64,000 nucleotides of DNA from the NCBI GenBank assembly GCA_014058105.1, contig JACGCM010002299.1, positions 932,001 through 996,000 of the forward strand. Direction: 5' to 3'. Source of the DNA: Kingdonia uniflora. Taxonomy: Eukaryota; Streptophyta; Magnoliopsida; Ranunculales; Circaeasteraceae. Shown in pieces: positions 1-14,100 of the stretch (the first letter of the stretch is position 1; each line of letters begins with the position of its first letter). Position numbers and translations under genes: made by a program. The notes beneath the pieces were generated by a model. That model saw only the letters and a program-made list of their open reading frames with translations. It was not told the DNA's origin and searched no databases.

Positions 1-851
1 GAAGATTTTGGATTTCTCTTTCTTTCTTTTCTCAAAGATCAAAACAAAGAAGAGAAGAAGAAGTAAAAAAAGAGATTTTTGTTTGAAAGGTATCCATTCT
101 CTCTTTCTGAATCAATTGGTATTCTCATCCATTTTGATTACTGCTACTAGTACTTGTTTTCATTCAAAAGATTGTAAATTTTTGGTTTTTAGTTGGAATT
201 CTTCAAACCCTATTTCTTCTTTTTACTTAACTGGTGACTCATTTTATTTCTTACCAATTCTGATCATTTATGTACCATTTATGTACCAGTATTCATCTCC
301 ATCTATGTACTCCATCATTACAATCGGTATGAGACTCAATTCAATTTCAGACCCAAAACAACATTCTTCACCAAACTAACTTTCATTTTCAACAATTTTC
401 TTGGAAAATGGCTTTCATCAAACCTCACACCTATCTTATGCTGTCAACTATTTTCTTTTTTCTCGTTTGAATCGCATCCCAATCTTTGGTGTATTAATAA
501 TGCCTATATTTTTTAGTCTTGTAAAACTTAAATTTTGTTGACAACATTAAATAACATTGTATCAAACATATGAATTTTTAAACGGGTGCTGGGACGGGTT
601 TGGTATAGGTAAATTTAAACGGGGCGGGTTTGGGTATTCCTCATTTAAGTTAAATGGTATAGGGGCGAGTTTGGGGGTAGGGTAATTTGGCGGGTATGGG
701 GATGATATTACTCCACCGCCCCAAACCCGACCCATTGCCTGCCCTAAGGAAGAACAAAAAGAAGGGAAAAAAAGATGACATAAATCTGTTTTTCAGACAT
801 TGAAAAATCTCTCAACTAAATTCCACTGCTAGAGATACACTGTATTGAAAA
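1..851. other. Intergenic, no gene recognised
   Basis: The first 570 bases are pyrimidine-rich on the plus strand and then AT-rich. A reading frame of 123 codons runs from base 8, but its product is low-complexity (Lys/Arg run, then Phe/Ser/Ile rich) and resembles no family I know. I see no splice-supported exon. A G-rich repeat at about 578-748 is listed separately. Confidence 0.5.
578..748. repeat. G-rich dispersed repeat (GGGGCGGGTTTGGG type)
   Basis: The segment is made of variants of GGGGCGGGTTTGGG and GGCGGGTATGGGGATGA and ends in the complementary C-rich motif CCGCCCCAAACCCGACCC, so it can fold back. A related segment lies at about 3835-4010 inside an ISA3 intron. Such degenerate GGGGCGGG/CCCGCCCC elements are common short dispersed repeats in dicots. 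No clear target-site duplication was found, so the limits are approximate. Confidence 0.45.
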
Positions 852-1097
852 TTATAATTTCCTCCAGTCGCCAATCTTATGATCACCCAGATCATCGTTT
901 TTCGATTTACAATGGATGTTCATATCATGAGGCAAGTCATTGGTTACAGAGAGATTAGCTGCTCCTTTGCCAAAAACATCTGGGTCGGCCCCAGTGGAGC
1001 TGAGAGCGTTAATCTCCATAGTCGAGCACATCCCACCGTTAAATCCCATTGTTATCAACACCACCAAAGCTACTCCAAAGCACACACGGGCTCCCAT
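852..1097 (-). pseudogene. Truncated S1/SPH self-incompatibility-like secreted protein gene
   Basis: The 81-codon frame starts with a clear signal peptide (basic start, hydrophobic core to about residue 19, then small residues before Met-Cys-Ser). It continues into the opening of the plant self-incompatibility S1 (SPH) domain, with the diagnostic order V-T-N-x-L, H-C-K-S-K and D-D-L-G-x-H. Family members are usually about 110-140 residues with further beta strands and more cysteines. Here the frame stops about ten residues after the Asp-Asp-Leu-Gly motif, so most of the domain is missing. The bases below it on this strand do not resume the domain in any frame I could follow. It is probably a truncated copy, though an unseen second exon is possible. 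Confidence 0.6.
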
Positions 1098-2138
1098 TGT
1101 TGTTGATGATGCAAAGGGAAGAGCGTCTTAATTATTGATCTAATGTGAGTGACGATCACCAATGCCTCAATGCGATTTTTTCTAGGATTTATCATAATTA
1201 TTGATCTCTTTATCAATATTTTTCTTTTAATAAATAGCGTTCTTTTTTCTAGATCCTCTTTTTGACAAATATAAGGCTCATCATGAGCTCATTTACCAAA
1301 TCTGAAAACTGCCACATGTTTTGGTACATTTCAAATCATGTTAACTCTTAGTCGTATGATTTTAGGACTGCCATCACTTGCCATATTTCTGAGCATCAAG
1401 TAATCAATGTTGACTGCCAGAGCTTTGCCAATCCATTGTTTTATCTAAATTTCTGAGCAAAGCTACTTCCAGTCCAAGAGAAAACTCTAAAACGCATACA
1501 CGGAGTCCCTCAGTCCGTCCGTCCCCGCCTTTTCTTCTTCCAAGATTCGTACACATTGAAAAAAATTCTGAACTAAATTCAACTGCTAGAGCTAAACCAC
1601 GATACACAGTTCCTATAGAAACTCACTTCACTGTAATTCAGTTAAGGACCAACTCTATGATTCTGTAATCTCAATGGTCATCTCTGCATACCAGAAATTG
1701 CCGAACGTGCATTACTGTTTCACCAGATGAAAAGCACGCTTCAGAAGAATTCTAACTGACTGGTTCCCTTAATAAGGGGAACCGTGCTCAGAACTTGGCT
1801 CAATCTAGTTAGCCTATTTATGGCCGCAAGTTCTATATTTTAGGCAAGTACATATAGCAAGAATATACCTTCTAATAACCATTCAAATTCCTATCAATTG
1901 ATACTTCTATAGATTTGTAATAGGTCTATACTAGTAAAACACAAAATATATATTTGTGTGGTGAGTGAATCAATTCTTCTAAACATGCGTACCCCTATCT
2001 TCTATCACCTATCGATTACTTCGTTCTACTTGCTTATGGTAGAGTGATCTTGACAAGGAAACTTCTACAGACGCATAGTGCATGATCCAGAAGTACTGAG
2101 GGATCCTATAGAGCACTCTTCAGAACAATAGGAGACAA
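1098..2138. other. Intergenic: ISA3 3' flank and SPH upstream region
   Basis: This stretch holds the downstream flank of ISA3 and the promoter side of the SPH fragment. No coding frame looks real. A segment near 1553-1612 repeats, with changes, the sequence just below the SPH fragment (about 798-842; both contain AACTAAATT, CTGCTAGAG and ATACAC), suggesting a small local duplication. Confidence 0.45.
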
Positions 2139-5100
2139 TTAGGCACTATTGTCTGGATGGAGTACCAGAATGATTGATGAATAGCTGAGCATTGGATATA
2201 AATTGGAGTCGAGGAAGTGGGCATACTGTTTGATGGCGAGGTCTCTTTCTGATGACGTGAGGAGGTCGTCAGAGAGAAAATCGAATGGAGTTGGCTTGCT
2301 GGTGTCTACTAGCGGCTCCCATCTGTAACCAAGTCGTTCTGGAAGTGTGATAGTGACAGGTAAATGGCTAGTGTTGAAGGCAATGAATATTTCTCCCTTC
2401 GCTGAATCCATCTGCAGAATGCATATATGATTATAATTAGTAGCAGTTAGAGCATATGTAACACTTTTGGTAATTTAATTAGGGAAAGGTAAATTTGGTG
2501 ACTCTCTAAAGCTAAAAGCTTGATTATATTCAGTACCAGTTAGAGCACATGTAACATTTTGGTTATTTATTTAGGAGAAGGCAGGTTTGGTTCTCTATAG
2601 CTAAAAAATGAGTATGAGTTTTTTCTCGATCTTAAGCAGTTTAAGTGTATTGCTTCTCGAAATTTTGGCTCTTGGTGATTGAGAGTCAACCAAGGATGCA
2701 GTTAGAATGTAACTACATTTACTATAAATCAAGAGCTATTGCGAGCTTGGCTTCTCGAGTTGGTCAGGTCACCCTAGACATAAAATCTGATCCTCACCCT
2801 AATTCCAAGTTTCCAACTATATTCAACTTTTTGGATTAAACGGCTCTCTTACCCCAAAGCATAAATATAGTTTGGGCATGCACTCAATAGAAGTCATGAC
2901 AGCAATTTATATCAATTAAAAAGTTGAGCCAAAATCATTTACCATCGAAAAAGCCACAAAACGGCTTGTCACAGACCAATCTGGCACTCCAGGGGTTTGA
3001 CCGTGCCACTGCAGTCTATCTGCTGTTGGGAAATCATTTAAACCCAGCGATTCACATTCTCTGTATAGCATAACAGTCATAGGAACTGAGGGAGCAGTAA
3101 AACATAATTGATTATGTTCATTTTATATGCTTGAGAATAGTTAATGTAGTAACACCTTTAATTAAAATCAAACAAAGGTTTAGATATTTAGTGTTCTATT
3201 TAAAAAAGGGTCTAATGGTCTTTCACAAGAAGTCTACTAAAGCATATAGCTTTCCAAAGCATAAATTTATAACTGAAAAAAACTCAGCATAAAAGTGGTA
3301 TTTACCGGCGAAATTTGGTCATGAGGCAACAAAATCTGAAAAAATCAGACGACGACTCATCCTTTTTATCCCACTGGAAATAGTTAAGCTGCAATTACAA
3401 AGAAATTCAGATTTTAAACACATCAGATTGACGTTTAACTATTTTCTTAAAAAAAATTAGCAAAGAAAAAGAAGTTACGTAGTTGTCATGGCAATATGTA
3501 TTGTTATTGCCTCCTTTTGTATGACCATATTCATCACCCATGCAAATCATTGGAACACCCTATATCAAAAAAAAATTAGCAAAGAAAAAGAAGTTACGTA
3601 GTTGTCATGGCAATATGTATTGTTATTGCCTCCTTTTGTATGACCATATTCATCACCCATGCAAATCATTGGAACACCCTATATCAAGTAAAACTCATTG
3701 GTGAAATAAAAAGAAAACCTCCTGGACATAATTAAAAATATATGGAGATGAACAGATGCTCCTTAAAAATTAGAGGACCACTAGGATTACCACAATATGC
3801 AGGCCATAAAATTGTTAGGCAACAGCTGTTACAGTAGGACTGGCAATTTGACCCAGTTTTTCAGGTCTGCCCCACCCTGCCCCCTAATGGGGCGGTTTCA
3901 GGACAAGATTAATGGGGGATGGGGAGGGTATGGTAAACATGTGAAAAACCCACCACGGTTTGGGGAAGGTATAGTATTTCTAATAAATTTCCAGGGCCCC
4001 ATCCTGCCTCGTTTATTTACTAAATTAATTTTACCTCATAGGATTGTTTGTTTAAGTTTGATATCATTTGCCACTTTTATGTTACGATACCATCATATAT
4101 GGTTGTTTGCTAGAATTTCATTTCTTTCTTTTTTTCATTACTGCAGTTACAAAAATATGTGAACTATGGATTTTCACTAAATGATCTGCAATTAAAAATA
4201 GTTTTTCTTTTCTTTTCTGTCAAATGGGGGTCCCTGCAGGGCTTGCATGCTGGCAAACATACCTTCAACTTTATGCTATTCGAAATACAACAGCTTATTT
4301 AGTATTTAGACTGTATCAGCTGTTATTACACAATATAGTAGTCCGGTACAACATTAAATAACTGTTGTTTTTGGGCCTAAATCAACAATAAGAAAGTGAC
4401 TGCAGCTTTCAACATTCAAATTGTATAAAGTTTCTTCAGTCCCCTCCTGTACCTCTGTTAACCTTACCGTTGGTTGTCGAAACTAGATAGAAGAAAATGA
4501 GGTGTAACATAACATACCTGAGAAACCATGAGGCAAAGGAAGAAATTTCGCATTTGTCTCTTCCTTAATCTTTTTACAGAAAGGCCTGTGAATTCACCCT
4601 CCTGCGCAATCTTTGAACTAAATCAAATCTGTAAGAACAAAAGAAACTAGTACACTAGATGGGTATTCCAACTTGCACCATATAGCCTTTTTTGCATGTA
4701 AAAATGTTCAGGCGAAAATGCAAGGAAATTTTGGACAGTAAGAGGGAGTTCAGGGGCCGGATCCCCAAAGGTTATTATCATTTTTATATTTCTAATTTTT
4801 TTGGGGGTATTTTAGTACTTTCCCCTTTAGTGTGTACTGTACATAAATAAGCCTCCTTCCAGAGATATGGGAGTTCGAAACTCTATATGTGAGGGCGATG
4901 GTAAACTAGACACATTAGCAGAACTAAAAGAAAGAATGTTGAGCACATTTTCAGACAAGAGGGCACTAAGCTGTAAAAACAAGACAAAGTTATCAGAATT
5001 TTACCTGTCCACAGTTCCAGCTGTTATTGTGATTCTCTCCATCATTGTTACCTTCCCCATTTGCCACATTCTGTTTGTTGTTGTATGCTACGAGATCACT

Positions 5101-8100
5101 CAAAGTAAATCCATCATGTGCACAGACAAAATTGATACTGTTCCAAGGTTTCCTTCCTCCTACCTAATTCACACTCTCGAGTGAGGAACATTATTTTCAC
5201 CACAACCAAACTTAATAAAAAAAACTAATTACCTGGTACAAATTTGCACTCCCACAAAGACATTCTGCAAAAGCCCCTGAAATTCCATCGGTACCTTTGA
5301 TAAACTGCCTTACTATATCACGGTACTGGAAATGGTAAAATTAAGCATATATTAGAACATAGGATAGTGATGGTCCAACAGAACAGTAATCAAAAAATGT
5401 GAGTTAACCTGCCCATTCCATTCGGACCAAATGCCCCAGTGAGGGAAAGCTCCAACTTGGTACAGACCACCAGTATCCCATGCCTCAGCAATAAGCTGTT
5501 TGCAAAGGGGTTATAAAAAAGTTTAGTCAGATTTCTTTCCGTTAGTGATAACCCAACTGATCGTTGATGGGAATAACAACTAATTAACTTCAGATACGAT
5601 AAAGGTGTTATTATGCTTCTGTGTATAATAAAACGCTTACAAATTGTAAGAATTACACTAATACTGTATCAGGATAAATTAAACGAGATGATGTTGGCTT
5701 TAAATCATAAAAAAGAGTGACGACCTGCCATTACTGAACGCCATAAAGAAAGAGAACATATAAACATAAATCAGTACCTTAACACCACGAAGGATAGGAT
5801 CATTACTGATCATATCAATTAAAGGAGGGCTGCTGAGGGGTGAACCAGTCGTCAGAAAATCACCTTCTATTGGATTGCCATATACATTAACTGCATCCCA
5901 AAGGCTTAGAAAGGAAAGAAAGGAAACAAACATCAGCCTTTTTTGTACACAATATCGATGACACAAATAATTGAGCAGAATGTATGATATATAACCTGGA
6001 ACTCCTTGTCAAAATAGATGCTAGATCAAAGCGAAAACCATCTACATGCATTTCTTGTACCCAATATCTGTTACATAATTATTAAAACACTTCATAAATC
6101 TTACCAAGAAGGAATAAAATGTTGCATTTTTGAATGCAAAAAGTGCATTTATTGATAACTGAAATATTCTGTAAGGAAAATTTGGCATGGAATGGCGAAT
6201 AATGCCAACTATGATAAGCAAAAAAAAGTGTATAGAAATAAGGACGAAGCATCACGAACCACGAAACACTGGTCTACATGGAAACTCCAAAAAAAAATAT
6301 GTTACACTGCTCTCCAGTAAAAACATCACTAAAGACCGTTATTACATGTGAACCGAATGTCAAGAAATTACAATTGTGGTGTTTCCACCACTATCTCTAG
6401 CGACTATTATTAGCATACCTCGAAAGGAAAAATTTGTATGGATATATACCCTTTGAACAATACCAAAAGCAGGCCGATGCAAGATAAGATGTTGCGGACT
6501 ATATGAACTGACTATAGGACGATGCACGATACAAGGGAAGACCTCTATAGACATCCTAATATATTTAAAGAGGAATGTTTTTCACCAAATGGTAAAACCA
6601 AGTATTTCACTTCAAAGAATAGAAAAATGCCTCTTTTTCCAATGTGTGAAGGATGACTCTCTTTTTGGAATATGTAAGCTACTGGATTGAGACATTACAT
6701 GCCTGGATACAGCATGGACATGAAACACATGGACCCCTTAGGCTCGCCACATGAATTAGAGCTTTCACAGTGCAGATTTATTGTATGAGAAAATGAACAA
6801 AGAACTCCAAAATTACAAGCTTTAGTATAGGCTCATTTTCATTACGAACACTGTCCAACTAGCAGCAAGAACATATGAGAATCTTATTAAACCTACTTGT
6901 AGTCAATCTACCTTAAGCAATCTGATATGAACTGACGCACCACAGGATGGTTGCAGTTAAAAGTATTGCCACAACCCGAGTAGTTATAGAACTCTCCCTG
7001 CCAAAAAAAATGAAGATTACTTCAAGGAATCATAACTCCTACCAAAACCAAGATATTCAAACTTACAAAGTAAAAACTCGAGACTTGGAAGAGAAAATAG
7101 ATCGGTATATTTCGTTGAACTTCAATCATGATCGACCAAAATCCACTGGAAGACTTTCCTATTGGTCTGGGTAATAATTTTTACCTTCTCACTACAGAAA
7201 GAAAATTTGTCTTGTGAAGTATAGCAACAATCTATCTACGTTGGTAATGGTGTTTGCAATAGAATTTACTTTCTTAGCTACCTATAAGTACTAAAGTCAT
7301 TTGAAGTTCGACTTTCTTTTCCATAAAAATTACTGTACCTTAGGTGCTAGCATATAATAGACACTGTTGTCAACACCCCTGAATGATAAAGTAGGCCCGT
7401 TCTCGTTGCCTTCAGCTGTGTGATTAAATACAACATCCATGAGAACCTGAAAATATAAAATGGAAAACCCACCGTAAAGGAAAATTGTGATGGAAAAAAA
7501 AAAAAAAAAAAAGTTCTCCAAAAAAACAGTTACTACCTCTATGCCTCGTTTATGTGCTTCTCTAACAAGAATCTTAAATTCCTTTATTGCATCACGGCCA
7601 CAATTATCTATGCCAGCAGATGAATATCTTAGCATCGGTGAAAAAAAACTTGTTGTTGAATATCCCCAAAAATTCATCCTGGAGCATAAAGTAATTCGGT
7701 ATCACCTAACTGCCCTCGTTTTGATTAAACACAATCATAAACAAAGAAATTTTTTCATAAAAGTACAACACCGAGATGGAGATGGTGACTAAACTTAATT
7801 AGGAGACTTCTAAGTTATTTAGGCTCTTAAAGTAAAGATGGTGACTCAGTGTGGTCTGAGATAATGAAACTTGAACGACTGTACTGCATTAGAAATAAGC
7901 TTTACATCCATACAAAATTAGCCTCCACGTATTTGAGCCTTGAAATTTTCAGGCAGTATGAGGTTCCAGTGGTATCTTTCCTATCTGTATTCCTTCAGAA
8001 AGTTGAGAAGAGGGAACTAATAAATATTTGGTACAAATCAAGAGGAATTGAGGAAATCATAAGGCCAGAATCTACGATAAAAGTATAGTAGACTGTGAAT

Positions 8101-11100
8101 GCATATTACGGATATATATATCGCCTTGAGATGGAGGATTAAGAGTGATATTATTTTCAAGATATAAAAAGAATGGATGTTCCTCTTCCAAAAAAAATGG
8201 ATGTTACTACAATGAAAAATTATCTTCTAGATGGATGGTAAGAATACATCCCGGACTCGTAAAGATTGGAACAAGAGGAACTTCAAAGGTAGCTCCGTGA
8301 AATGCGTGTCAGGCAATATATGGGAGTTTTCAAGAGATACTAGTACAAATACCTTCAATCCTTTCTCCGGTCTAATTAGAGAAAACGGGACATCGAAGGT
8401 AGAGGAAGACATTAATATATCAGTCATGATAAAGTTTACTTGGTCAAACTCCCATTTGATAGCCAAGACGAATGACCAATGGTTTCAGAAAAAAGTCAAG
8501 AGCCCAATCCTTTCACCAGTCTAAGAAGAGGAAACAGGACACCCAAGGTAGAGGAAGGCATTATTATATCAGTCATGATAAACTTTAATTGGTCAAACTT
8601 CCATTTGATAGCCAAGGAAATTATCAATGGTTTCAGAAAAAAATCAAGAGTTGCATTTCTATCTATCACATATTAAATTAATTCGTGTGCCAGTTCTTTT
8701 TCCTATAATGAGTATGTTGTAGCGTAAATATGTAAACAGGGCATCTTAGATCAATTTCTTTCCGTAAATTCCAGCTTAAAGTATCCACAAGTGATAACTA
8801 GTACTAATGAAGAAATGCCAACAACTGAAGATGGCTTTACTTCAACGTAACTTAGAGTTCAATGGTCTCCCACCAACATTTTGAGCAAAACATTATGGAT
8901 TTGTAAGTCCATTGTGTTTACATTGCAAAACCAGTATGAGAGTGACAGAAACCGTCATAAGTGTGAATTATGTATCCAAACTAGCACATATAAATTGAAG
9001 AAGTCAGATAAAGAAAGGTACATCTCACATACTTATAATCACCGAGTACGGAGTTATAGCTGAAATACTCTAGCTCATTAAAATCCTGACATGGCATTAA
9101 TTCTATACAGTTGATTCCAAGTTCCTGCACAATGCAAGGATTATGCTAAGGAAACATCAACAAGAAAACCAATGAACTGCAATTATCATTAAATGGTGAC
9201 CCATCATCATTGTTGTTATTTGTGGGATCAACACATTGAACCAAGTATAGCTAGCTAATACAGGCTCAAGACTTTAATACAGATATAATATCCCTTCAAA
9301 TCTACTCGTATACCATTGGATGCTAATTATCTCAGGTCCAGGTCTAAAATGGAGACCATGTACCTTTAACAATGGAGGGAAAAAGGATATCTATAAAGAG
9401 ATACAAACATGAAATCCAGTGACAGAATAAAAAAAAAACTCTCCATCTCTAGAGAGAGGAAATGTAGCTAAATTCTCTCAGAGAGGCAAGAGGGGAGAAA
9501 TCACAATAAAAATATCGCTTAAAGCCAGCAATAGATTAACCTCAACAATTTGGGAAGACAAAACAGATCTGAGTTGTGAGCTTGACGAGGAAACAGTGGA
9601 CGGATAGAGAAGACAGGATCACACTTAGGTTTGATGGTGGACCGACGAAGTAGAGCTGATGCTTTGATTTTAGAAAGAAAGCCCACGAATACAGTAAAAA
9701 GTCCATGGACACTGGTGCTATTTCGAAAGACTACACTGAAAAGGACCTTCGGTCCTATTATAAGTTATACGTTTGAGTAATATAGTAACCTTGAGAAATG
9801 ATACATCATTCCACACCTTCAGAAAAAGAAGAAAAAACAGCTTACAAAACTTGACAGATAGTGATTTGTTTATCCTAACCCGAAACATGAGATTGTTGAG
9901 ACGCTTTAACCTATTCAATTATTGACATATGTTGGAAAAAGAATATTCATTAATCGAATAACATCTGTTACTCGTGCAAAGGAAATGAAAAGGCAAACTG
10001 AAAATGAAAACTGCCAACTCCGAGGAACTTCAATAAGTTCATTCATAACAAAACAAAGTGGAGTTCCATACTGAAGCACATTTAGTATACCTTTAAGTGA
10101 TCAAGTTTCTCCACGACCCCAAGGTATGTCCCAGGATAGTTAATCCTGCTTGAATCATGTCTTGTAAAGCCGCGAACATGCATTTCATAGATTATAAGGT
10201 CTCTTTGAGGATATTTCAAGGGCAAATCTCCTTCCCAATCGAACTGCAACCATCAACAGTCGAAGTATAAGAATTATTTGGATTAAGATTTGTGTATGCA
10301 GAAAAGAGAAATCACGTTGAGACTAAGATAAGTACCAAACTAGTGTAAGATGAACGTGAAAAAAAGAAGAATAAACCTTCCTAAACAAAGTGGAAGTGAT
10401 AGATCATGCCTCGTGGGTCGTCTACCCACGAGGCCACGTACCTTATATTTTCTCTATATATAGATATTAGGAGATTCATTAATTTTCAGTTCTCTTGTTA
10501 GAGTTTTTGAGTAAACTCTTGAAACCCTAGAATTAAATTATAGAGATTATTTTGTGCTTCCACGAGGTAGAAACTAATGGCATGGTACCAGAGCTACGAG
10601 CGATTTTAGGTTTGCAAGGTTGGAAGTGGCAGTTGAGACGGAGAAATCGAAGAAATTCGATAGATATGGCTTGGAGATGAAACACTATGAAGAGACGACG
10701 GAGAGAAAGGTTCACCGTGCGATTGATCTAGTAGGTGGGGATGACGGAGACGTGTTGAAGAGTTTTCGATCAAAGTCCCACAAGGAGGTTGCGACATTGA
10801 TGCGAAAGGCTCACACGATCAACGATTCCAATTATCAGGAAGCCCAACCAAAGAAGACCAACCCCAATCCAAAACCCTTGCCTAGGATTTGAAGAACGAA
10901 CTAAGAAGGGTTAATTACAACACCCACGACAGAGAGAGTCACCGACGGAGGAGGGAGTAGTCCCCCACAACTCCAGTGACCAGAGGCTAAAAGAGAGAGG
11001 TCCCTATAATCGCTAAGATTCACAAAAATGGCGAACTAGGGCGCGAAGAGAGCCAGGAAATTGGGGAAGATGGCGTGGGCATGCCACAGAGGCAAGGCAC

Positions 11101-14100
11101 GGAAGGCACATGCATGTCAGGGTACGAGGCAAGGCACATGTCAGGGTTTGTCAAGTACGATCCCGGATGTACATGGCATCGTGTAGAGCATGCCATCGAT
11201 TGACACGTGTGCCACGGCAACAGATTTTGCCAACCGAAAGTGCGTGTCACGAGGGCACCCCCAATGAGGGGTCGTGGACCCCAAAGTCGATACGGACGCG
11301 TTCTCCATTGTTGTCTAGATAGTCACAAACCGGCGGTAGCCGTAACCGATCTGAGGCGGGTACGACACGAACGGTGAACCCTAGTGTTCCGCCAGGGCCG
11401 ACGACAGATATGGTTGCCATAGAGGGAGTTTCCAAGAGGGTTATTGCATTGGACCCATTACCGCACCAATGGGTCAGGCGGGGAGTGCCTCAACGAGTAC
11501 TCACGTTGTGTGGTTCACTGATGAAGAGCAATGACAGTAACCCATGCATCAACGAGTATTGGAAGAAACATGTGTTTATCTGCATACGAGTAGAGACTCA
11601 AAGGAAGGGATTAGATACTATTATAGATGGGGGTCAACAAATAACCTCAGATAACCTCATCTCTGAGAGTGTATCGGATAAACTACGACTCAACCTTGTA
11701 CCTCACCCCAAGGTCGCCACATTGAGTTGGTTACAGAAGGACGGTAAGTAAGGGGAGATATCGGTGATATACCGTACGCGTGTGAAGATCAAGATGGAAT
11801 AGTAGGAAGAGTCCATCTTATGTACCGTTATCAAGATGGATGTATATCACTTACTCTTGGGTAGGCCTTGGCAGTGTGAGAGGAACGTTATACATATCGG
11901 GCGGCGTAACGTGTACATTTTCATGTGCAAGGGTATTCGACGGAGATGGGTGGGTCTACAGCCAGGAGAGACTCTAGTTCGTACGTCGAGTAGTTTCCTA
12001 GCTGAGGGAAGACGATAAGGACTTGCGTACAGATTGGTTTGTGCGATGTCTAGCGCTCCTACAGCAGTTTCTGTCGAGTTACAGCCGTTTCTCGATAGGT
12101 TTCCAGATGTCTGCCAGGAATCCGAACCCCCGGAGCTACCACCGTTACGAGATATTCAGCACATCATAGATTTGATTCCAGGGGCGTCTTTGCCTAATTT
12201 GACCCATTATCGCATGGCCCCAGCTGAACATGGAGAGTTATAGAGACAGATCGCAGTGTTATGTTCCAAAGGGGTTCTGAGGGAGAGTATGTCACCCGTA
12301 GCCGTTCCAGCAGTCTTAGTCCCCAAAAATGACGGGAATTACCATATGTGTGTTGATTGTCGGGCAGTGAAGTACAGATTCCTCATTCCTCAATTGGAAG
12401 ATATTATAAATGATCTCAATGGCGTCAGGTTTTTCTCCAAACTTGATCTTAAGAGTGGGTACCACCAGATTCGCATGCGATAAGGGGATGAGTAGAAGAC
12501 GGCATTTAAGACCAAAGATGGTCTATATAAGTGGTTAGTAATGCCCTTTGTGTTGTCTAATGCTCTGTCCACATTTATACGTCTGATGAAATAGGTTATA
12601 CGCGACTGCATTACAGAGAGGTTCGCAGTGGTCTACTTCGATGATATTCTTATACACAATCACACCAAGGAAGAGCATTTTGTTCATGTGGAGAGAGTTT
12701 TAGAGGCCCTACATCAGCCTGGTTATTTCTTCAGTTGAAGAAGTGTTCTTTCCTCGTTGATTCAGTGCAATTTTGGGGGTACGTTATTTCATCAGAGGGG
12801 ATCAAAGTTGATGAGGCGAAGGTGGATACGATCAAGAACTGGCAGTCCCTACCACGACGACACAGGTACAGAGTTTTCATGGGTTGGCTACGTTTTACAG
12901 GTGATTCATAGATGGGTTCAACAGTATTATGGCACCAATCACTTCCATCATGAGAAACGTGCCTTTTGAGTGGACGCCTGTGGCTGATGAGGCATTCCAA
13001 TTGATCACTTACAACAGACACATGTAAGACTGGGATTGGTACTACACTTTCCCAATCAGGGAGGCGGGTTACTTCCATGAGAAGTTATCTGTGGCACAGT
13101 TGAACTACAACGTATGATATCAAGTTACTTGCGGTAGTACGATCTCGGCGGCATTATTTGGTTCACCAAGAGTTCGTCATTCATTCAAATCATGACGCGC
13201 TACGACACATGCATAGTCAACAAAGGACCTCGGCAGACAGACGAGCAAAGTGATTCAGTTACCTCCAGAGTTTTGACTTTCATATTCAGTACATTAAGGG
13301 TAAGGAAAACGGGTTTATTAACAAGATCAGTAGGACAGCTCAGCTCTTGGTTACACTTCGCTCTTCAATATTTAAATTTTATGAGTTACGTGTATTGTAC
13401 CCTTCTTATGTGTATTTTGGGCCTATTTATGAGTCATGTCGGCAACGCCAGGGTTCTCATAAGGATTACACCATTCAGGCTGGGTATTTATTTAAGGGTA
13501 TAGCCCTCTGTGTCTCGATTTCTTCTATGAGGGAACGTTAGATTGCAGATATCCATGTTGGGGGCCTTAGGGGCATTTCGGGGTGATCAAGACCATGGCA
13601 CTAATGCGGGAGATGTACTTCTGGGACACTATGCGTAGGGATGTTAATGCTTTTATACGGAGATGTTATTCTTGCACGATGGCTAAAGGGCGAAAGCAGA
13701 ACACTGACCTCTACACACCATTCCCAATTCCTTTTAGCCCTTGGAAAGATGTTTCGATGGACTTTGTCACAGGATTGCCGAAGACATAAGGTTTCGACTC
13801 TATTTTTGTGGTAGTGGACCGATTCTCTAAATACTGTGCACCAAGACAGAAGATGCAGCTCACGTGGCTCGACTATTCTTCAGGGAGGTGGTACGTTTAC
13901 ATGGAGTTTCGTAGTCGATTACTTCTGTTAGGGATAGACGGTTTACAGGGAATTTTTAAGAACGTTATGGAGACTACTACGCTGCAAACTTTGTTTTTCC
14001 ACAGCTTTTCACTCTCAAACAGATGGACAAACTGAGGTGGTTAACCGGAGTTTGGGTGATCTACTACGGTGTATTACAAGTGATAGACCTTGTAATATCA

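Noticed and set aside
8..379. A 123-codon frame at the left edge that might be a small secreted or membrane protein
   Set aside because: Low-complexity composition (basic run followed by Phe/Ser/Ile stretches), no family motif, no splice context. It looks like chance in pyrimidine-rich DNA.
7487..7792. Plus-strand frame across ISA3 exon 6
   Set aside because: It is the antisense shadow of a real exon plus a poly-A tract; the opposite strand has the conserved GH13 sequence and splice sites.
8231..8676. Two adjacent similar plus-strand frames that look like a repeated small protein
   Set aside because: They come from the imperfect ~150 bp tandem repeat in an ISA3 intron, share no known domain, and diverge without respect for codon positions.
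10620..10892. Possible gag of the gypsy element
   Set aside because: Charged 90-residue frame without capsid or CCHC features; called decayed leader/gag region only.
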